64,000 nt of DNA from Gaiella occulta (GCF_003351045.1 NZ_QQZY01000002.1:576693-640692), one strand, 5' to 3'. Shown: positions 16,377 to 24,825, counted from the first letter of the stretch. Notes: generated by a model not told the origin, from the letters alone. Made by a program: numbers and translations.

Positions 16377-17504
16377 CTACCCCGCCATCCGCAGCAGCTC
16401 GCCCGCCTCGGAGAACGGCTCGTAGCCGTCCGCGGTGATCAGCACCTCGTCCTCGATCTGCACACCGAACCGCCCCTCGAGCAGCGTCAGCGGCTCGATG
16501 CAGAGCACCATCCCCTCCTGCAGCGGGATCTCCGTGAGCTCGTTCACGAACGGGTCCTCGTGCAGGGTGACCCCGAGCCCGTGCCCGACGAAGTGGTAGG
16601 GCGGAAGCCCCGCCTCGTCCATTGCCTCGCGGTAGATGCGGTACACGTCGGAGGTCAGCGCTCCCGGGCGCAGTGCGTCGAGGCAGCGCCGGTGGACGCC
16701 CATGAGCAGGTCGTACACGTGCTGCTGCTCGCTTGTCGGCTCGCCGACGACGGCGGTGCGCGCGACGTCGGAGTAGTAGCGGCCTTTCGTGCCGATGATG
16801 TCGAGCCGGATCACGTCGCCGCGCTCGAGCACGCGACTCGTCGGCGGCGCGTTCACCGCCGCCGACCGCGGCCCGGAGCCGACGACGAGCATCGTCAGCC
16901 CGTCGCCGCCTGCCTCGGCATAGCGCTCGGCGACGAAGTTCGCGATCTCGCGCTCGCTCGAGCCGGACCCGAAGCGCCCGCACACCTCCCTTGCGATGCG
17001 ATCGGCAGCGCCGCCGATGTCCCTGATCGCCTCGATCTCGGCCGGCGTCTTCACCATGCGCAGCTCCTCGAACAGCTCGTCTGCCCGGACGAGCCGTGCG
17101 CCCGGCAGGGCGGCCGCGAGCTTGCCGTAGTCGGCGTGTGAGAGATGGGTCTCCTCGACGCCGATCGCCGCGCGCTCGACGCCGCGCTGTCGCAGCGAGT
17201 CGGCGAACACGAGCACCGGGTCCTCGACGAACTCCTCGTACAGCCGCAGCCCGTCGAGCCGGGACTGGGTGCGCACGACCGGCCCCTCGAGCGCGATCGC
17301 GACGAGCTCGCTGTCGCCGGCCCGCGGCACGATCGCCGCCGCGAGGCGCGAGCGCACCGTCCTCTGCGACGGGGGTGCCGCCCCCGACGCCCAAGCCACG
17401 TTCTCGGGCGACGTCGCCACGAGCGCGTCGAGGCCACGCTCGTCCATCGCCAGGCCCATCTTGCGGACGATCTCGTCGGCGATCCCGGTCAGCTGCTCCG
17501 TCAT
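16377..17504 (-). CDS. M24-family metalloprotein, creatinase/Xaa-Pro peptidase type
   Basis: A 375-residue protein with a creatinase-like N-terminal domain (residues 1-145) and a pita-bread M24 domain. Metal ligands of the peptidase type are present: the two aspartates of RLDIIGTKGRYYSDVART, HGLG, CIEPLTLLEG and QIEDEVLI. It could therefore be a true metallopeptidase (proline dipeptidase) rather than a creatinase, which lacks several of these ligands. ATG 17504 overlaps the preceding stop. It would split an amide or imide bond of the pathway substrate. Confidence 0.8.
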   Translation of the reverse strand: MTEQLTGIADEIVRKMGLAMDERGLDALVATSPENVAWASGAAPPSQRTVRSRLAAAIVPRAGDSELVAIALEGPVVRTQSRLDGLRLYEEFVEDPVLVFADSLRQRGVERAAIGVEETHLSHADYGKLAAALPGARLVRADELFEELRMVKTPAEIEAIRDIGGAADRIAREVCGRFGSGSSEREIANFVAERYAEAGGDGLTMLVVGSGPRSAAVNAPPTSRVLERGDVIRLDIIGTKGRYYSDVARTAVVGEPTSEQQHVYDLLMGVHRRCLDALRPGALTSDVYRIYREAMDEAGLPPYHFVGHGLGVTLHEDPFVNELTEIPLQEGMVLCIEPLTLLEGRFGVQIEDEVLITADGYEPFSEAGELLRMAG

Positions 17505-18484
17505 GCCGTCTCGTCTGCAAACACCTCGACCACGTTCCCGTCGGGGTCGGTGAGGTAGAGGGACAGGCCGTAGGCGCTCGGCTCGGGGCCGCGCACGATC
17601 TCGACGCCCCTGGCCGCAGCCCGCTCCGCCAGCGCGGCGATGCCGGAGCCGCGAAAGGCGAGATGCTCGAGCGGGCCCGCGCCCTCCGGCCGGCCGTTCG
17701 TGAGCCCGAGCCCCTCGTTGGTGGCGATCAGCGGGCGCCCGTCGCGGAAGGCCTCGCGCTTGCGAACGGTGAGCCCGAGAAGCCCGACGTAGAAGGCCTC
17801 GGCGGCGTCGAGATCCGTCACCTGCAGAAGCAGGTGACCCAGCCCGAGCGCGCGGGGAGCCGAAGCGCCGGCGAGCCAGTCGACGACCTCGTCGGAGCGC
17901 GCGAGCACGCCGAAGTACTGCCCCCACACCGCATGCGCGAGCGGCTCCCACTCGGGGCGCACGGCGGCGATGCAGTCGGTCACCGCGACCACGTCGTAGT
18001 CGCGCAGGTACGCCTCGCGCAGCGTCGTCTCGACGCAGGCGTTCGCGGTCACGCCGCAGACGAGCAACGCCTCGGTGCCGAGCATGCGCAGCATCGCCTC
18101 GAGGCGGGTCTCGTAGAAACAGCCGAAGCGGTGTTTCGTGAAGACGAGGCTCGGGTCGTCGGCGAGCGGCGCGAGCTCGTCGACGAGCTGCGCGTCCCAG
18201 GTGCCCGCGAGCGCCGACACCCGGGCGCGCTTGTGCGTGTGCGACGGAAGCCGCTTGCGGGCGCGTCCGGCGTCGGTCGCGAAGTGCACCTGCTGCGACC
18301 ACAGCACCGGGACGCCGGCCGCCTTGCACGAGGAGACGAGACGGGAGACGATCGGAATCGCCGCGGTCGCGGGCGCGACGTTCACGCCGGAGATGCCGAG
18401 CGTGCCCTCGGGGTGGCAGAACGCGTTCTGCATGTCGATCACGAGCAGCGCCGTGCGCTGCGGGTCGAGGGCGGCGAGCGTCAT
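17501..18484 (-). CDS. Isochorismatase-like cysteine hydrolase fused to a VOC/glyoxalase domain
   Basis: A 327-residue two-domain fusion. Residues about 1-205 are an isochorismatase-fold hydrolase with the Asp-Lys-Cys triad: VIDMQNAFC, FTKHRFGCFYET, and GVTANACVETTLREAYL. This branch includes N-carbamoylsarcosine amidase, nicotinamidase and ureidoacrylate hydrolase. Residues about 215-327 are a VOC domain (GHLLLQVTDLDAAEAFYVGL, then DPDGNVVEVFAD). The fusion suggests that amide cleavage and a metal-dependent step act on consecutive intermediates. It overlaps both neighbours by 4 bp. Confidence 0.85.
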   Translation of the reverse strand: MTLAALDPQRTALLVIDMQNAFCHPEGTLGISGVNVAPATAAIPIVSRLVSSCKAAGVPVLWSQQVHFATDAGRARKRLPSHTHKRARVSALAGTWDAQLVDELAPLADDPSLVFTKHRFGCFYETRLEAMLRMLGTEALLVCGVTANACVETTLREAYLRDYDVVAVTDCIAAVRPEWEPLAHAVWGQYFGVLARSDEVVDWLAGASAPRALGLGHLLLQVTDLDAAEAFYVGLLGLTVRKREAFRDGRPLIATNEGLGLTNGRPEGAGPLEHLAFRGSGIAALAERAAARGVEIVRGPEPSAYGLSLYLTDPDGNVVEVFADETA

Positions 18485-18675
18485 GCGTCCTTCCGGTCGA
18501 CGCCGAGCACCCCTGCGCGCGCCCAGTTCTCACGCGGGATCTCCTGCAGGATGACGTGCAGGCAGTCCGGCTTCGCATCGGCGTGCTCGACCATCGCTTC
18601 GGTGATCGCCTTCACGAGCGCCCGCTTCTGCTCCAGGGTACGTCCCTCCCAGAGCTGGACGGTGACGACCGGCAC
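18481..18675 (-). CDS. 4-oxalocrotonate tautomerase-family protein
   Basis: A 64-residue tautomerase. After removal of the initiator methionine the N-terminal proline (MPVVTVQLWEGRTLEQKRAL) would act as the general base, as in 4-oxalocrotonate tautomerase. The length is typical of the family, which works as hexamers in the cytosol converting enol to keto acids. The stop overlaps the next start by 4 bp. It probably feeds the 2-oxoacid to the dehydrogenase encoded upstream in the operon. Confidence 0.85.
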   Translation of the reverse strand: MPVVTVQLWEGRTLEQKRALVKAITEAMVEHADAKPDCLHVILQEIPRENWARAGVLGVDRKDA

Positions 18676-18676
18676 C

Positions 18677-18952
18677 TCAGCCTCCTCTCGGCTCGTAGCT
18701 CTCGAGCTCGGCTGCGTCGGCGACGATCACGGCCACCGGCGTGCCGAGCGGCACCGTCTCGCCGACCGCGACGAGGTGCTCCGCCACGATCCCCGACGCG
18801 GGCGACGGCAGCTCCATCTCGACCTTCTCGCTCTCGATCGTCGCGAGCGTCTGGCCCTGCTCGATCGCCTCGCCGACGCCCACGACCCACTCGTTGATGG
18901 TCGCCTCCTCCATCGTGAGGCCGAACTTCGGCAGCTTCACCGTGGCGGCCAT
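18677..18952 (-). CDS. Stand-alone lipoyl/biotinyl attachment-domain protein
   Basis: A 91-residue single lipoyl domain: KLPKFGLTMEEATINEWVV at the start and the attachment lysine K43 in TIESEKVEMELPSP. In 2-oxoacid dehydrogenase complexes this domain is the N-terminus of E2; here no acyltransferase core follows. Its ATG overlaps the E1-beta stop, so it probably accepts the acyl group from that E1. The missing E2 core and E3 may be encoded elsewhere. A biotin-carrier role is less likely because the MKM motif is absent. Confidence 0.85.
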   Translation of the reverse strand: MAATVKLPKFGLTMEEATINEWVVGVGEAIEQGQTLATIESEKVEMELPSPASGIVAEHLVAVGETVPLGTPVAVIVADAAELESYEPRGG

Positions 18953-19941
18953 CAGTGCGACACCCCCGCCGCGACGAGCGAGCGGACGCCGTCGGCGATG
19001 CGCGCGGCGTCCGGGATGACGAAGCCCTCGAGCTCGGGCGCGTACGGCACCGGGGTGTTCGTACCGCAGGCGCGCACGACCGGCGCCCGCAGGAGCTCGA
19101 AGCACTCACCGGCGGCGATCGCCGCGATCTCCGCGCCGAACCCTCCGCGCTGCGGCGCCTCGTGGGCGATCAGCAGGCGGCCCGTCTTCTCGAGCGAAGC
19201 CCGCAGGGCCTCGCGATCGAAGGGCACGAGGCTGCGCGGGTCGAGCACCTCCACGGAGATCCCCTCCTCGGCAAGCGCCTCGGCCGCGGCGAGCGCCTCG
19301 TGCAGGGTCTTCAGGTAGGCGACGACGGTGACGTCGCTCCCCTCCCGCGCGATGCGTGCCTGCCCGAGCCGTAGCGCCTCGAGGTCGTCCGGCACCTCGC
19401 CCTTGCTGAAGTAGAGCTGCTTGTGCTCGAAGACGCAGACCGGATCGGGGTCGCGGATCGCGGCTTTCATGAGAGCTTTCGCGTCCTCCGGCGTAGAAGG
19501 AGCCACGCACTTGAGCCCGGGCACGTGGGTGAACCACGCCTCCAGGCTCTGCGAGTGCTGGGCCGCCGTCGCTCCGGCCGTGCCCGTCACGAGCCGCAGC
19601 GTCACCGGCGCCGTCAGCCGCCCGCCGCTCATGTAGTGGGTCTTCGCCGCCTGGTTGACGATCATGTCCATCGCCAGCGTCGCGAAGTCCGAGAACATGA
19701 TCTCGACCACCGGCCTGCCGCCGAGCAGAGCCGCGCCGACCGCGGCCCCCGCGATCGCCTCCTCGGAGATCGGGGTGTCCAGCACCCGCTCGGCGCCGAA
19801 GCGCCTGTAGAGCCCCTTCGTCACGCCGAAGACGCCGCCGGACTCGCCAATGTCCTCCCCGATCAGGAATACCTGCTCGTCGCGCTCCATCTCCTCGGCG
19901 AGCGCCTCGGCGATCGCCGAGGCGTACGTGATCGTCCTCAT
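18952..19941 (-). CDS. 2-oxoacid dehydrogenase E1 component, beta subunit
   Basis: A 329-residue beta subunit of a thiamine-diphosphate dehydrogenase of the acetoin/pyruvate/branched-chain type. Landmarks are the N-terminal TYASAIAEALAEEMERDEQV, then IGEDIGESGGVFGVTKGL, the PISEEAIAGAAVGAALLGGRP segment and the transketolase C-terminal IAHEAPQRGGFGAEIA. It forms an alpha2-beta2 heterotetramer with the neighbouring alpha subunit (4-bp overlap) and oxidatively decarboxylates a 2-oxoacid or cleaves an acetoin-like diketone. Confidence 0.92.
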   Translation of the reverse strand: MRTITYASAIAEALAEEMERDEQVFLIGEDIGESGGVFGVTKGLYRRFGAERVLDTPISEEAIAGAAVGAALLGGRPVVEIMFSDFATLAMDMIVNQAAKTHYMSGGRLTAPVTLRLVTGTAGATAAQHSQSLEAWFTHVPGLKCVAPSTPEDAKALMKAAIRDPDPVCVFEHKQLYFSKGEVPDDLEALRLGQARIAREGSDVTVVAYLKTLHEALAAAEALAEEGISVEVLDPRSLVPFDREALRASLEKTGRLLIAHEAPQRGGFGAEIAAIAAGECFELLRAPVVRACGTNTPVPYAPELEGFVIPDAARIADGVRSLVAAGVSH

Positions 19942-20927
19942 CGCAGCGCCATCCCCTCGTAGCTGTCTGCGTACACGTCCTCAAGCGCCTCCTCGGGTGC
20001 AGGGTGCGGGCTCGCCTCGGCATACGCCGCCGCCTCGTCGAGCGTCTGCTCGACCTCCCCCGCAACCGCGTCGAGCGCTTCCTGCCCGACCCCGTGTTCG
20101 GAGACGAGCCGGGCGCCGAACGTGAGGATCGGATCGCGTGCCATCCACTCTGCCACCTCCTCCGGAGGCCGGTACGCGCCCATGTCGCCCTCGTAGTGGC
20201 CGCGGTGGCGGTAGGTCTTCGCCTCGATCAACGTCGGGCCCTCCCCCGCGATCGCGCGGTCCGCCGCCTCGCGGGCGACGCTATGGACGTCGAGCACGTC
20301 GTTGCCGTCGGCGATCACGCCCGGCATCTCGTAGGAGGCGGCGCGCACGGCGACATCCTTCACCGTCTGGTGGCGATCCTGCCGGGTGAACTCGCCGTAG
20401 AGGTTGTTCTCGCAGACGAAGAGCACTGGCAGCTTCCAGAGCGAGGCGAGGTTGAGCGACTCGTGGAAGGCGCCCTCGTTGGTGGCGCCGTCGCCGAAGA
20501 ACGAGACCGCGACGGCCGGAACGCCTGTCCGCTTCAGCTGCAGTCCGGCACCGGTGGCGAGCGGGATGCCGCCGCCGACGATTCCGTTCGCGCCGAGGAA
20601 CCCGAGCTCCGTGTCGATCATGTGCAGCGAGCCGCCCTTCGCCCGGTTGTAGCCGTCACGCCGCGCGTAGAGCTCGGCGTACATCCGCGCCGGCGACGCG
20701 CCACGCGCGAGCATGTGGCCATGACCGCGGTGCGTGCTCGTGATCGCCGCGTCGGGGCCGAGCGCGGCGCAGACGCCCACCGCGACCGCCTCCTGACCGA
20801 TGTACGGATGGAGGAAGCCGGGGATCAGGCCGGCCATGCGGAGATCGGCGGCCCGTTCCTCGAAGCGCCGGATGAGCAGCATGTCGCGATACAGCCCGAG
20901 CAGGCGCTCGATCGGCAGATCGATCAT
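19938..20927 (-). CDS. 2-oxoacid dehydrogenase E1 component, alpha subunit
   Basis: A 329-residue alpha subunit with the thiamine-diphosphate motif GDGATNEGAFHESLNLAS near residue 155 and the HRGHGHMLARG and KGGSLHM segments typical of acetoin/pyruvate E1. The RHRGHYEGD phosphorylation-loop-like segment is also present. ATG 20927 is preferred; ATG 20948 is an in-frame alternative. A 34-bp gap separates it from the SDR gene upstream, the largest gap in this operon, so an internal promoter is possible. Confidence 0.92.
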   Translation of the reverse strand: MIDLPIERLLGLYRDMLLIRRFEERAADLRMAGLIPGFLHPYIGQEAVAVGVCAALGPDAAITSTHRGHGHMLARGASPARMYAELYARRDGYNRAKGGSLHMIDTELGFLGANGIVGGGIPLATGAGLQLKRTGVPAVAVSFFGDGATNEGAFHESLNLASLWKLPVLFVCENNLYGEFTRQDRHQTVKDVAVRAASYEMPGVIADGNDVLDVHSVAREAADRAIAGEGPTLIEAKTYRHRGHYEGDMGAYRPPEEVAEWMARDPILTFGARLVSEHGVGQEALDAVAGEVEQTLDEAAAYAEASPHPAPEEALEDVYADSYEGMALR

Positions 20928-20961
20928 GCTCACGTACCGACCTCCCATCGCGGCGGCGCAC

Positions 20962-21687
20962 TCATACCGCGGTGAACCCTCCGTCGCAGACGACCGCAGA
21001 GCCGACGAAGAACGAGGCCTCATCGCTCACGAGGTAGGCGGCCACGCCCGCGATCTCCTCCGGCGTCGCGAAGCGCCCGATCGGGTGTGCGTCGCGGAAG
21101 TGCTGCGCGTCGGGTCGCTCCGCCATCAGCGTCTTGAGCAGCGGCGTCTCGGTGGCGCCCGGACAGAGGCAGTTCGCGCGTAGCCCCTGCCGTGCGTACT
21201 CGGCGCCGATCGACTTCGTGAAGTTGAGCACCGCGCCCTTGGCCGCGGAGTACGCGGCGAGGCGAGGGGCGCCGACGAGAGCCGCGGTCGACCCGAACGT
21301 GACGATGAAGCCGTGGCCCTGTGCCAGCAGACCGGGCAGCGCGGCGCGGCAGCAGAGCCAGGTGCCGCGCAGGCTGACGTCGACGACGCGGTCGAAGTCC
21401 TCGATCGACGTCTCGTGTGTCGGCCCGATGTAGTGGATCCCGGCGGCGAGCACGAGCGCGTCGAGGCCGCCGAGCGCCTCGCGGGCCTCTACGACGAGGC
21501 GCTCCGCGTCGGCGGCGTCCGTCACGTCGGCGCCCAGGTACGCGACCGCGCCGCTCGAGGTGTCCGGCGCGCGCAGGTCGGCGGCCGCGACCAGCGCACT
21601 CTCGGCGACGAGCCGCTCCGCCACCGCGGCGCCGATGCCGCCCGCGGCGCCGGTGACGAGCACCCTTCGTCCGTCGAGCCCGCGCAT
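20962..21687 (-). CDS. Short-chain dehydrogenase/reductase
   Basis: A 241-residue classical SDR. The cofactor glycine motif TGAAGGIGAAVAERL starts at residue 12, ALVLAAGIHY replaces the usual NNAG, and the catalytic serine, tyrosine and lysine lie in GSTAALVGAPRLAAYSAAKG. The C-terminal PIGRFATPEEIAGVAAYL is standard. It would interconvert an alcohol and a ketone with NAD(P). Its ATG overlaps the TIM-barrel gene stop. Which intermediate it acts on cannot be told. Confidence 0.88.
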   Translation of the reverse strand: MRGLDGRRVLVTGAAGGIGAAVAERLVAESALVAAADLRAPDTSSGAVAYLGADVTDAADAERLVVEAREALGGLDALVLAAGIHYIGPTHETSIEDFDRVVDVSLRGTWLCCRAALPGLLAQGHGFIVTFGSTAALVGAPRLAAYSAAKGAVLNFTKSIGAEYARQGLRANCLCPGATETPLLKTLMAERPDAQHFRDAHPIGRFATPEEIAGVAAYLVSDEASFFVGSAVVCDGGFTAV

Positions 21688-22469
21688 CAGAACGGGAACA
21701 CCGCCTTGCATGCGGCGATCTCCTCTTCGGGATCGCCCGTCGGGACGACCTCGAACGTCACCTGCCGGTCGTAGCCGTACTCCTCGAGCACCCGGCGGAT
21801 CGAGTGGAAGTTGATCTCGCCGGTTCCGGGAGCGCCGCGACCGGGGACATCGGCGATGTGCACCGAGGCGATCCACGGCAGGCCGTCGACAAGGTTGTCG
21901 AGCAGCCGCCCGCCCACGAGCTGCTGGTGGTAGGCGTCGAAGAACACCCGCAGCTGCGGATGGTCGACCTCGCGGCAGATCTCGAGCGACGCCCCGAAAT
22001 CGGCGAGAAAGTACGTCGGCACGAAGACCGTGTTGATCGCCTCGAGCGTCAGCGTCATCGGCGTGCCCTCGACGAGCTTCACGCACTCGCGCAGGCAGTC
22101 GACGCAGGCGCGCCGCTTCCGGGCGTCCGTGAGCGGAGGCCCCGGGAGGAACGTGCCGTCCGGACCGCGGGCATCGGAGAACATGGACAGCTGCAGGAAG
22201 CCGAGCCGCTCCGCGGCGGCAACCGTCTCCGCGAGCGATTCGAGCACGGCGTCGTGCTGTGTGGGGTCGCACAGCGCCCCGCGCGAGTGCCCGAAGACGC
22301 AGGCGATCTCGAGGCCGGTCTCGCGGCAGGCGGCCGCAAGCCCTTCGATGTCCTCCCCGCGCCAGTCCCAGAGATCGACGCGATCGAAGCCGTGCGCAGC
22401 GGCGCGCCGCGCACGCTCGGCGAGTGGAAGGTCGGCCCACATGAACTTGATCGAGACCGCGTACTTCAT
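21687..22469 (-). CDS. Xylose isomerase-like TIM-barrel protein (hydroxypyruvate isomerase type)
   Basis: A 260-residue TIM barrel of the AP-endonuclease-2/xylose-isomerase-like family. The N-terminus (YAVSIKFMWADLPLAERARR) and the carboxylates LTLEAINTVF, FFDAYHQQ and ASVHIADVPGRGAPGTGEINF match the hydroxypyruvate isomerase and 2-keto-sugar epimerase branch, whose metal site uses Glu, Asp, His and Glu. It would isomerise a small hydroxy-carbonyl compound such as hydroxypyruvate/tartronate semialdehyde. It overlaps both flanking SDR genes by 3-4 bp. Confidence 0.85.
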   Translation of the reverse strand: MKYAVSIKFMWADLPLAERARRAAAHGFDRVDLWDWRGEDIEGLAAACRETGLEIACVFGHSRGALCDPTQHDAVLESLAETVAAAERLGFLQLSMFSDARGPDGTFLPGPPLTDARKRRACVDCLRECVKLVEGTPMTLTLEAINTVFVPTYFLADFGASLEICREVDHPQLRVFFDAYHQQLVGGRLLDNLVDGLPWIASVHIADVPGRGAPGTGEINFHSIRRVLEEYGYDRQVTFEVVPTGDPEEEIAACKAVFPF

Positions 22470-23230
22470 GCGGGCCCCATCGTGGCGCCACCGTTGACGA
22501 GCACGGTCTGGCCGGTGATCATGCGGGCCGCGGGGCCGGCGAGGTACGCAACCGCCTCCGCGATGTCCGAGGGGAGGATCGCCTGCTGCAGGCACTGACC
22601 CTCGGCGACGAGCCGTCGATACTCCTCGGGCACGGTCTGCGCGGTGATCTCCGTCGTCACGAGCCCCGGCGCGACCGCGTTGACGGCGATGCCCGACGGC
22701 CCCAGCTCGCGCGCCATGCTGCGCGTGATCCCGACGACGGCCGACTTGGAGGCGACGTAGTGCATCAGGTTCGCCATGCCGAACGTGATCACGTTGGAGG
22801 CGATGTTGACGATGCGCCCGACCCCTGCCTCGCGCATCGGTGCGGCGACCGCCCTCGAGCAGAGGAATACGGAGCGGACGTTGACCGTCAGGACGTGCTC
22901 CCACTCGTCGAGCGGAATCTCCCAGAACGGCCGCCGCTCGATGCCGGCAAACAGGCCGGCGTTGTTGACGAGGACGTCGACGCGGCCGTACGTCCCGGTG
23001 ACGCGTGCCACCGCATCCTCGACGGCCGCCTCGTCGGTCACGTCTGCCGCCAGGGCGAGCGCCGTGCCGCCGCCCGCCTCGATCGCCGCAACGGTGTCGT
23101 CTGCAGGGAGCAGGTCGATCGACACCACCGTCGCGCCGCGCGCGGCGAGCGTCTCCGCGGTCGTGCGCCCGATCGCGCGAGCGGCGCCCGTCACGATCGC
23201 AACCTGCCCTGCCAACTCCCGGCCGCTCAC
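22466..23230 (-). CDS. Short-chain dehydrogenase/reductase
   Basis: A 254-residue classical SDR with TGAARAIGRTTAETLAARG at the cofactor site, DVLVNNAG, IVNIASN and the YVASKSAV catalytic pair. The dinucleotide motif has R where G is usual (TGxxxGIG becomes TGAARAIG), a known but less common variant. It is the second gene of the minus operon, overlapping the aldehyde dehydrogenase. Probably an NAD(P)-dependent alcohol/ketone oxidoreductase of the pathway. Confidence 0.88.
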   Translation of the reverse strand: MSGRELAGQVAIVTGAARAIGRTTAETLAARGATVVSIDLLPADDTVAAIEAGGGTALALAADVTDEAAVEDAVARVTGTYGRVDVLVNNAGLFAGIERRPFWEIPLDEWEHVLTVNVRSVFLCSRAVAAPMREAGVGRIVNIASNVITFGMANLMHYVASKSAVVGITRSMARELGPSGIAVNAVAPGLVTTEITAQTVPEEYRRLVAEGQCLQQAILPSDIAEAVAYLAGPAARMITGQTVLVNGGATMGPA

Positions 23231-24720
23231 CAGAGGGTACTCTTGCCGTCGAAGTTCAGGTGCTTCGTCTCGGTGAACTCGTACAGCCCCTCGAGCCCCT
23301 GCTGGCGGCCGACGCCCGAGCGCTTGAAACCTCCCACCTCCATCTCGTCGTAGAAGTGGTGGTACGTGTTGATCCAGATCGTCCCGGCTCGGATCGCGCG
23401 GCCGACTCGCCAGGCACGGTCGACGTCCTGCGTCCAGAGCCCGGCTGCGAGGCCATACTCGGTGTCGTTCGCGAGCGCGACTGCCTCGGCCTCGTCGCCG
23501 AAGCGCTGCACCGTCAACACTGGCCCGAAGATCTCGTCCCGGATCAGGCTCGAGTCGGCGGGCAGGTCGGCGAAGATCGCAGGCGAGACGAAGCAGCCTG
23601 CATCGTACGGCTCGCCCGCGAGCGCGGCGCCTCCGGCGACGAGCCGGCCTTCGGCCTTCCCTCGCTCCACGTAGTCGAGCACCTTGTTGCGTTGGGACGC
23701 GGACGCGACGGGGCCGAGCTGCGACGCCGGGTCGAGCCCGTCCCCGACGCGAAGGCCGTTCGTGACCGCTCCGAGGCGCTCCAGGAACTCGTCGTAGAGC
23801 GCGTCCTCGACGAGGAGCCGGCTGCCGGCGGTGCAGATCTGACCGCAGGTCGTGAAGATCGCGCTCTCCGCCCCTGCAAGCGCCTTATCGAGCTTCGCGT
23901 CGGCGAAGACGACGTTGGGCGCCTTGCCGCCCAACTCGAGGGCGACCTTGCGCAGCCCCTCGGCCGCGCGCTTCATGACGCGGATCCCCGTCTCGGTCTC
24001 GCCCGTGAACGCGATCATGTCGGTGCCGTCGTGGCCGACGAGCGCGTCGCCCACGATCCCGCCCGAGCCGAGCACGCACATGAGGATCCCCGCGGGCAGG
24101 CCCGGCTGCGAGGCGAGGAGGGCGAGCGCCTCGACGGTGATCGCCGACGTAAGGCTCGCCGGCTTGACGACCGTCGCGTTGCCCGCCGCGAGCGCGGGCG
24201 CAAGCGAGCGGACGAGCAGGACGAGCGGCCAGTTCCAGGGCGTGATCACGGCCACGACGCCGACCGGCTCACGCAGGACGACGCCCGTCACCTCTTGGCC
24301 GAGCACGGCGGAGCGGCCGTACACCATCCGGGCCAGCCCCGCGTAGTACTCGGTCATCTTGGCCGAGCTCGCGATCTCGATCCGGGCTTCGTGGATCGTC
24401 TTTCCCTGCTCGCGGGTGAGCAGCTCCGCGAGCCGGTCCTGGTCGGCGCGCAGCGCCTGGGCGAAGCCGTACAGCACCCGCGCTCGAGCCTCGCCGTTCG
24501 CGCCCCAGTCGGAAGACTCGAGCGCCTGCCTCGCGGCCGCGACCGCCCGGTCGACGTCATCCGGGGTGGACACTGCGAGCTCCGCGACGACCTCTCCCGT
24601 CGCCGGGTCGGTGCTCTCGAAGAGGTCGCCGCTGGCACGCACGAAGCCGTGGCAGGGAGCGGGCAGGCGAAGCGCCGCCCATGCCTGTCGCTGGGAGGTC
24701 GTCGCTGCTGATGCTGTCAC
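23227..24720 (-). CDS. Aldehyde dehydrogenase, first gene of the 14-gene operon
   Basis: A 497-residue NAD(P)-dependent aldehyde dehydrogenase. It has TPWNWPLVLLVRSLAPALAA, the GETETGIRVMK cofactor loop, ALELGGKAPNVVFADA and the catalytic-cysteine block FTTCGQICTAGSR. It resembles betaine-, phenylacetaldehyde- and salicylaldehyde-type enzymes more than the succinate-semialdehyde enzyme at 347-1813. Start is GTG 24720 with AAGGA upstream. All following genes to 11883 are overlapping or nearly contiguous, so it leads a transcript of about 12.8 kb. Confidence 0.9.
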   Translation of the reverse strand: MTASAATTSQRQAWAALRLPAPCHGFVRASGDLFESTDPATGEVVAELAVSTPDDVDRAVAAARQALESSDWGANGEARARVLYGFAQALRADQDRLAELLTREQGKTIHEARIEIASSAKMTEYYAGLARMVYGRSAVLGQEVTGVVLREPVGVVAVITPWNWPLVLLVRSLAPALAAGNATVVKPASLTSAITVEALALLASQPGLPAGILMCVLGSGGIVGDALVGHDGTDMIAFTGETETGIRVMKRAAEGLRKVALELGGKAPNVVFADAKLDKALAGAESAIFTTCGQICTAGSRLLVEDALYDEFLERLGAVTNGLRVGDGLDPASQLGPVASASQRNKVLDYVERGKAEGRLVAGGAALAGEPYDAGCFVSPAIFADLPADSSLIRDEIFGPVLTVQRFGDEAEAVALANDTEYGLAAGLWTQDVDRAWRVGRAIRAGTIWINTYHHFYDEMEVGGFKRSGVGRQQGLEGLYEFTETKHLNFDGKSTLW

Positions 24721-24761
24721 GAGTCAGTCCTTGTTTCGGGTTGCCGTCTTGCGGGCGGAGT

Positions 24762-24800
24762 TTGACATCCCTCCCGCTAACTGATGAACATATCAGACCA
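24762..24800. promoter_or_regulatory. Candidate promoter/operator before the 14-gene operon
   Basis: TTGACA at 24762-24767 is followed after 19 bp by AACATATCAGACCA, almost the same block as at 6990-7027; TAACCAGTTA follows. The repeated 17-mer (24784-24800) lies about 64-80 bp upstream of GTG 24720 on the other strand. Both sites probably bind the FadR-type regulator encoded at 4369. Confidence 0.5.
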
Positions 24801-24825
24801 CTAACCAGTTAGACTGGCAGAGGAC

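Noticed and set aside
16377..17504. Creatinase proper
   Set aside because: The metal ligands of M24 peptidases are retained, which true creatinases lack; a peptidase or prolidase-like role is safer.
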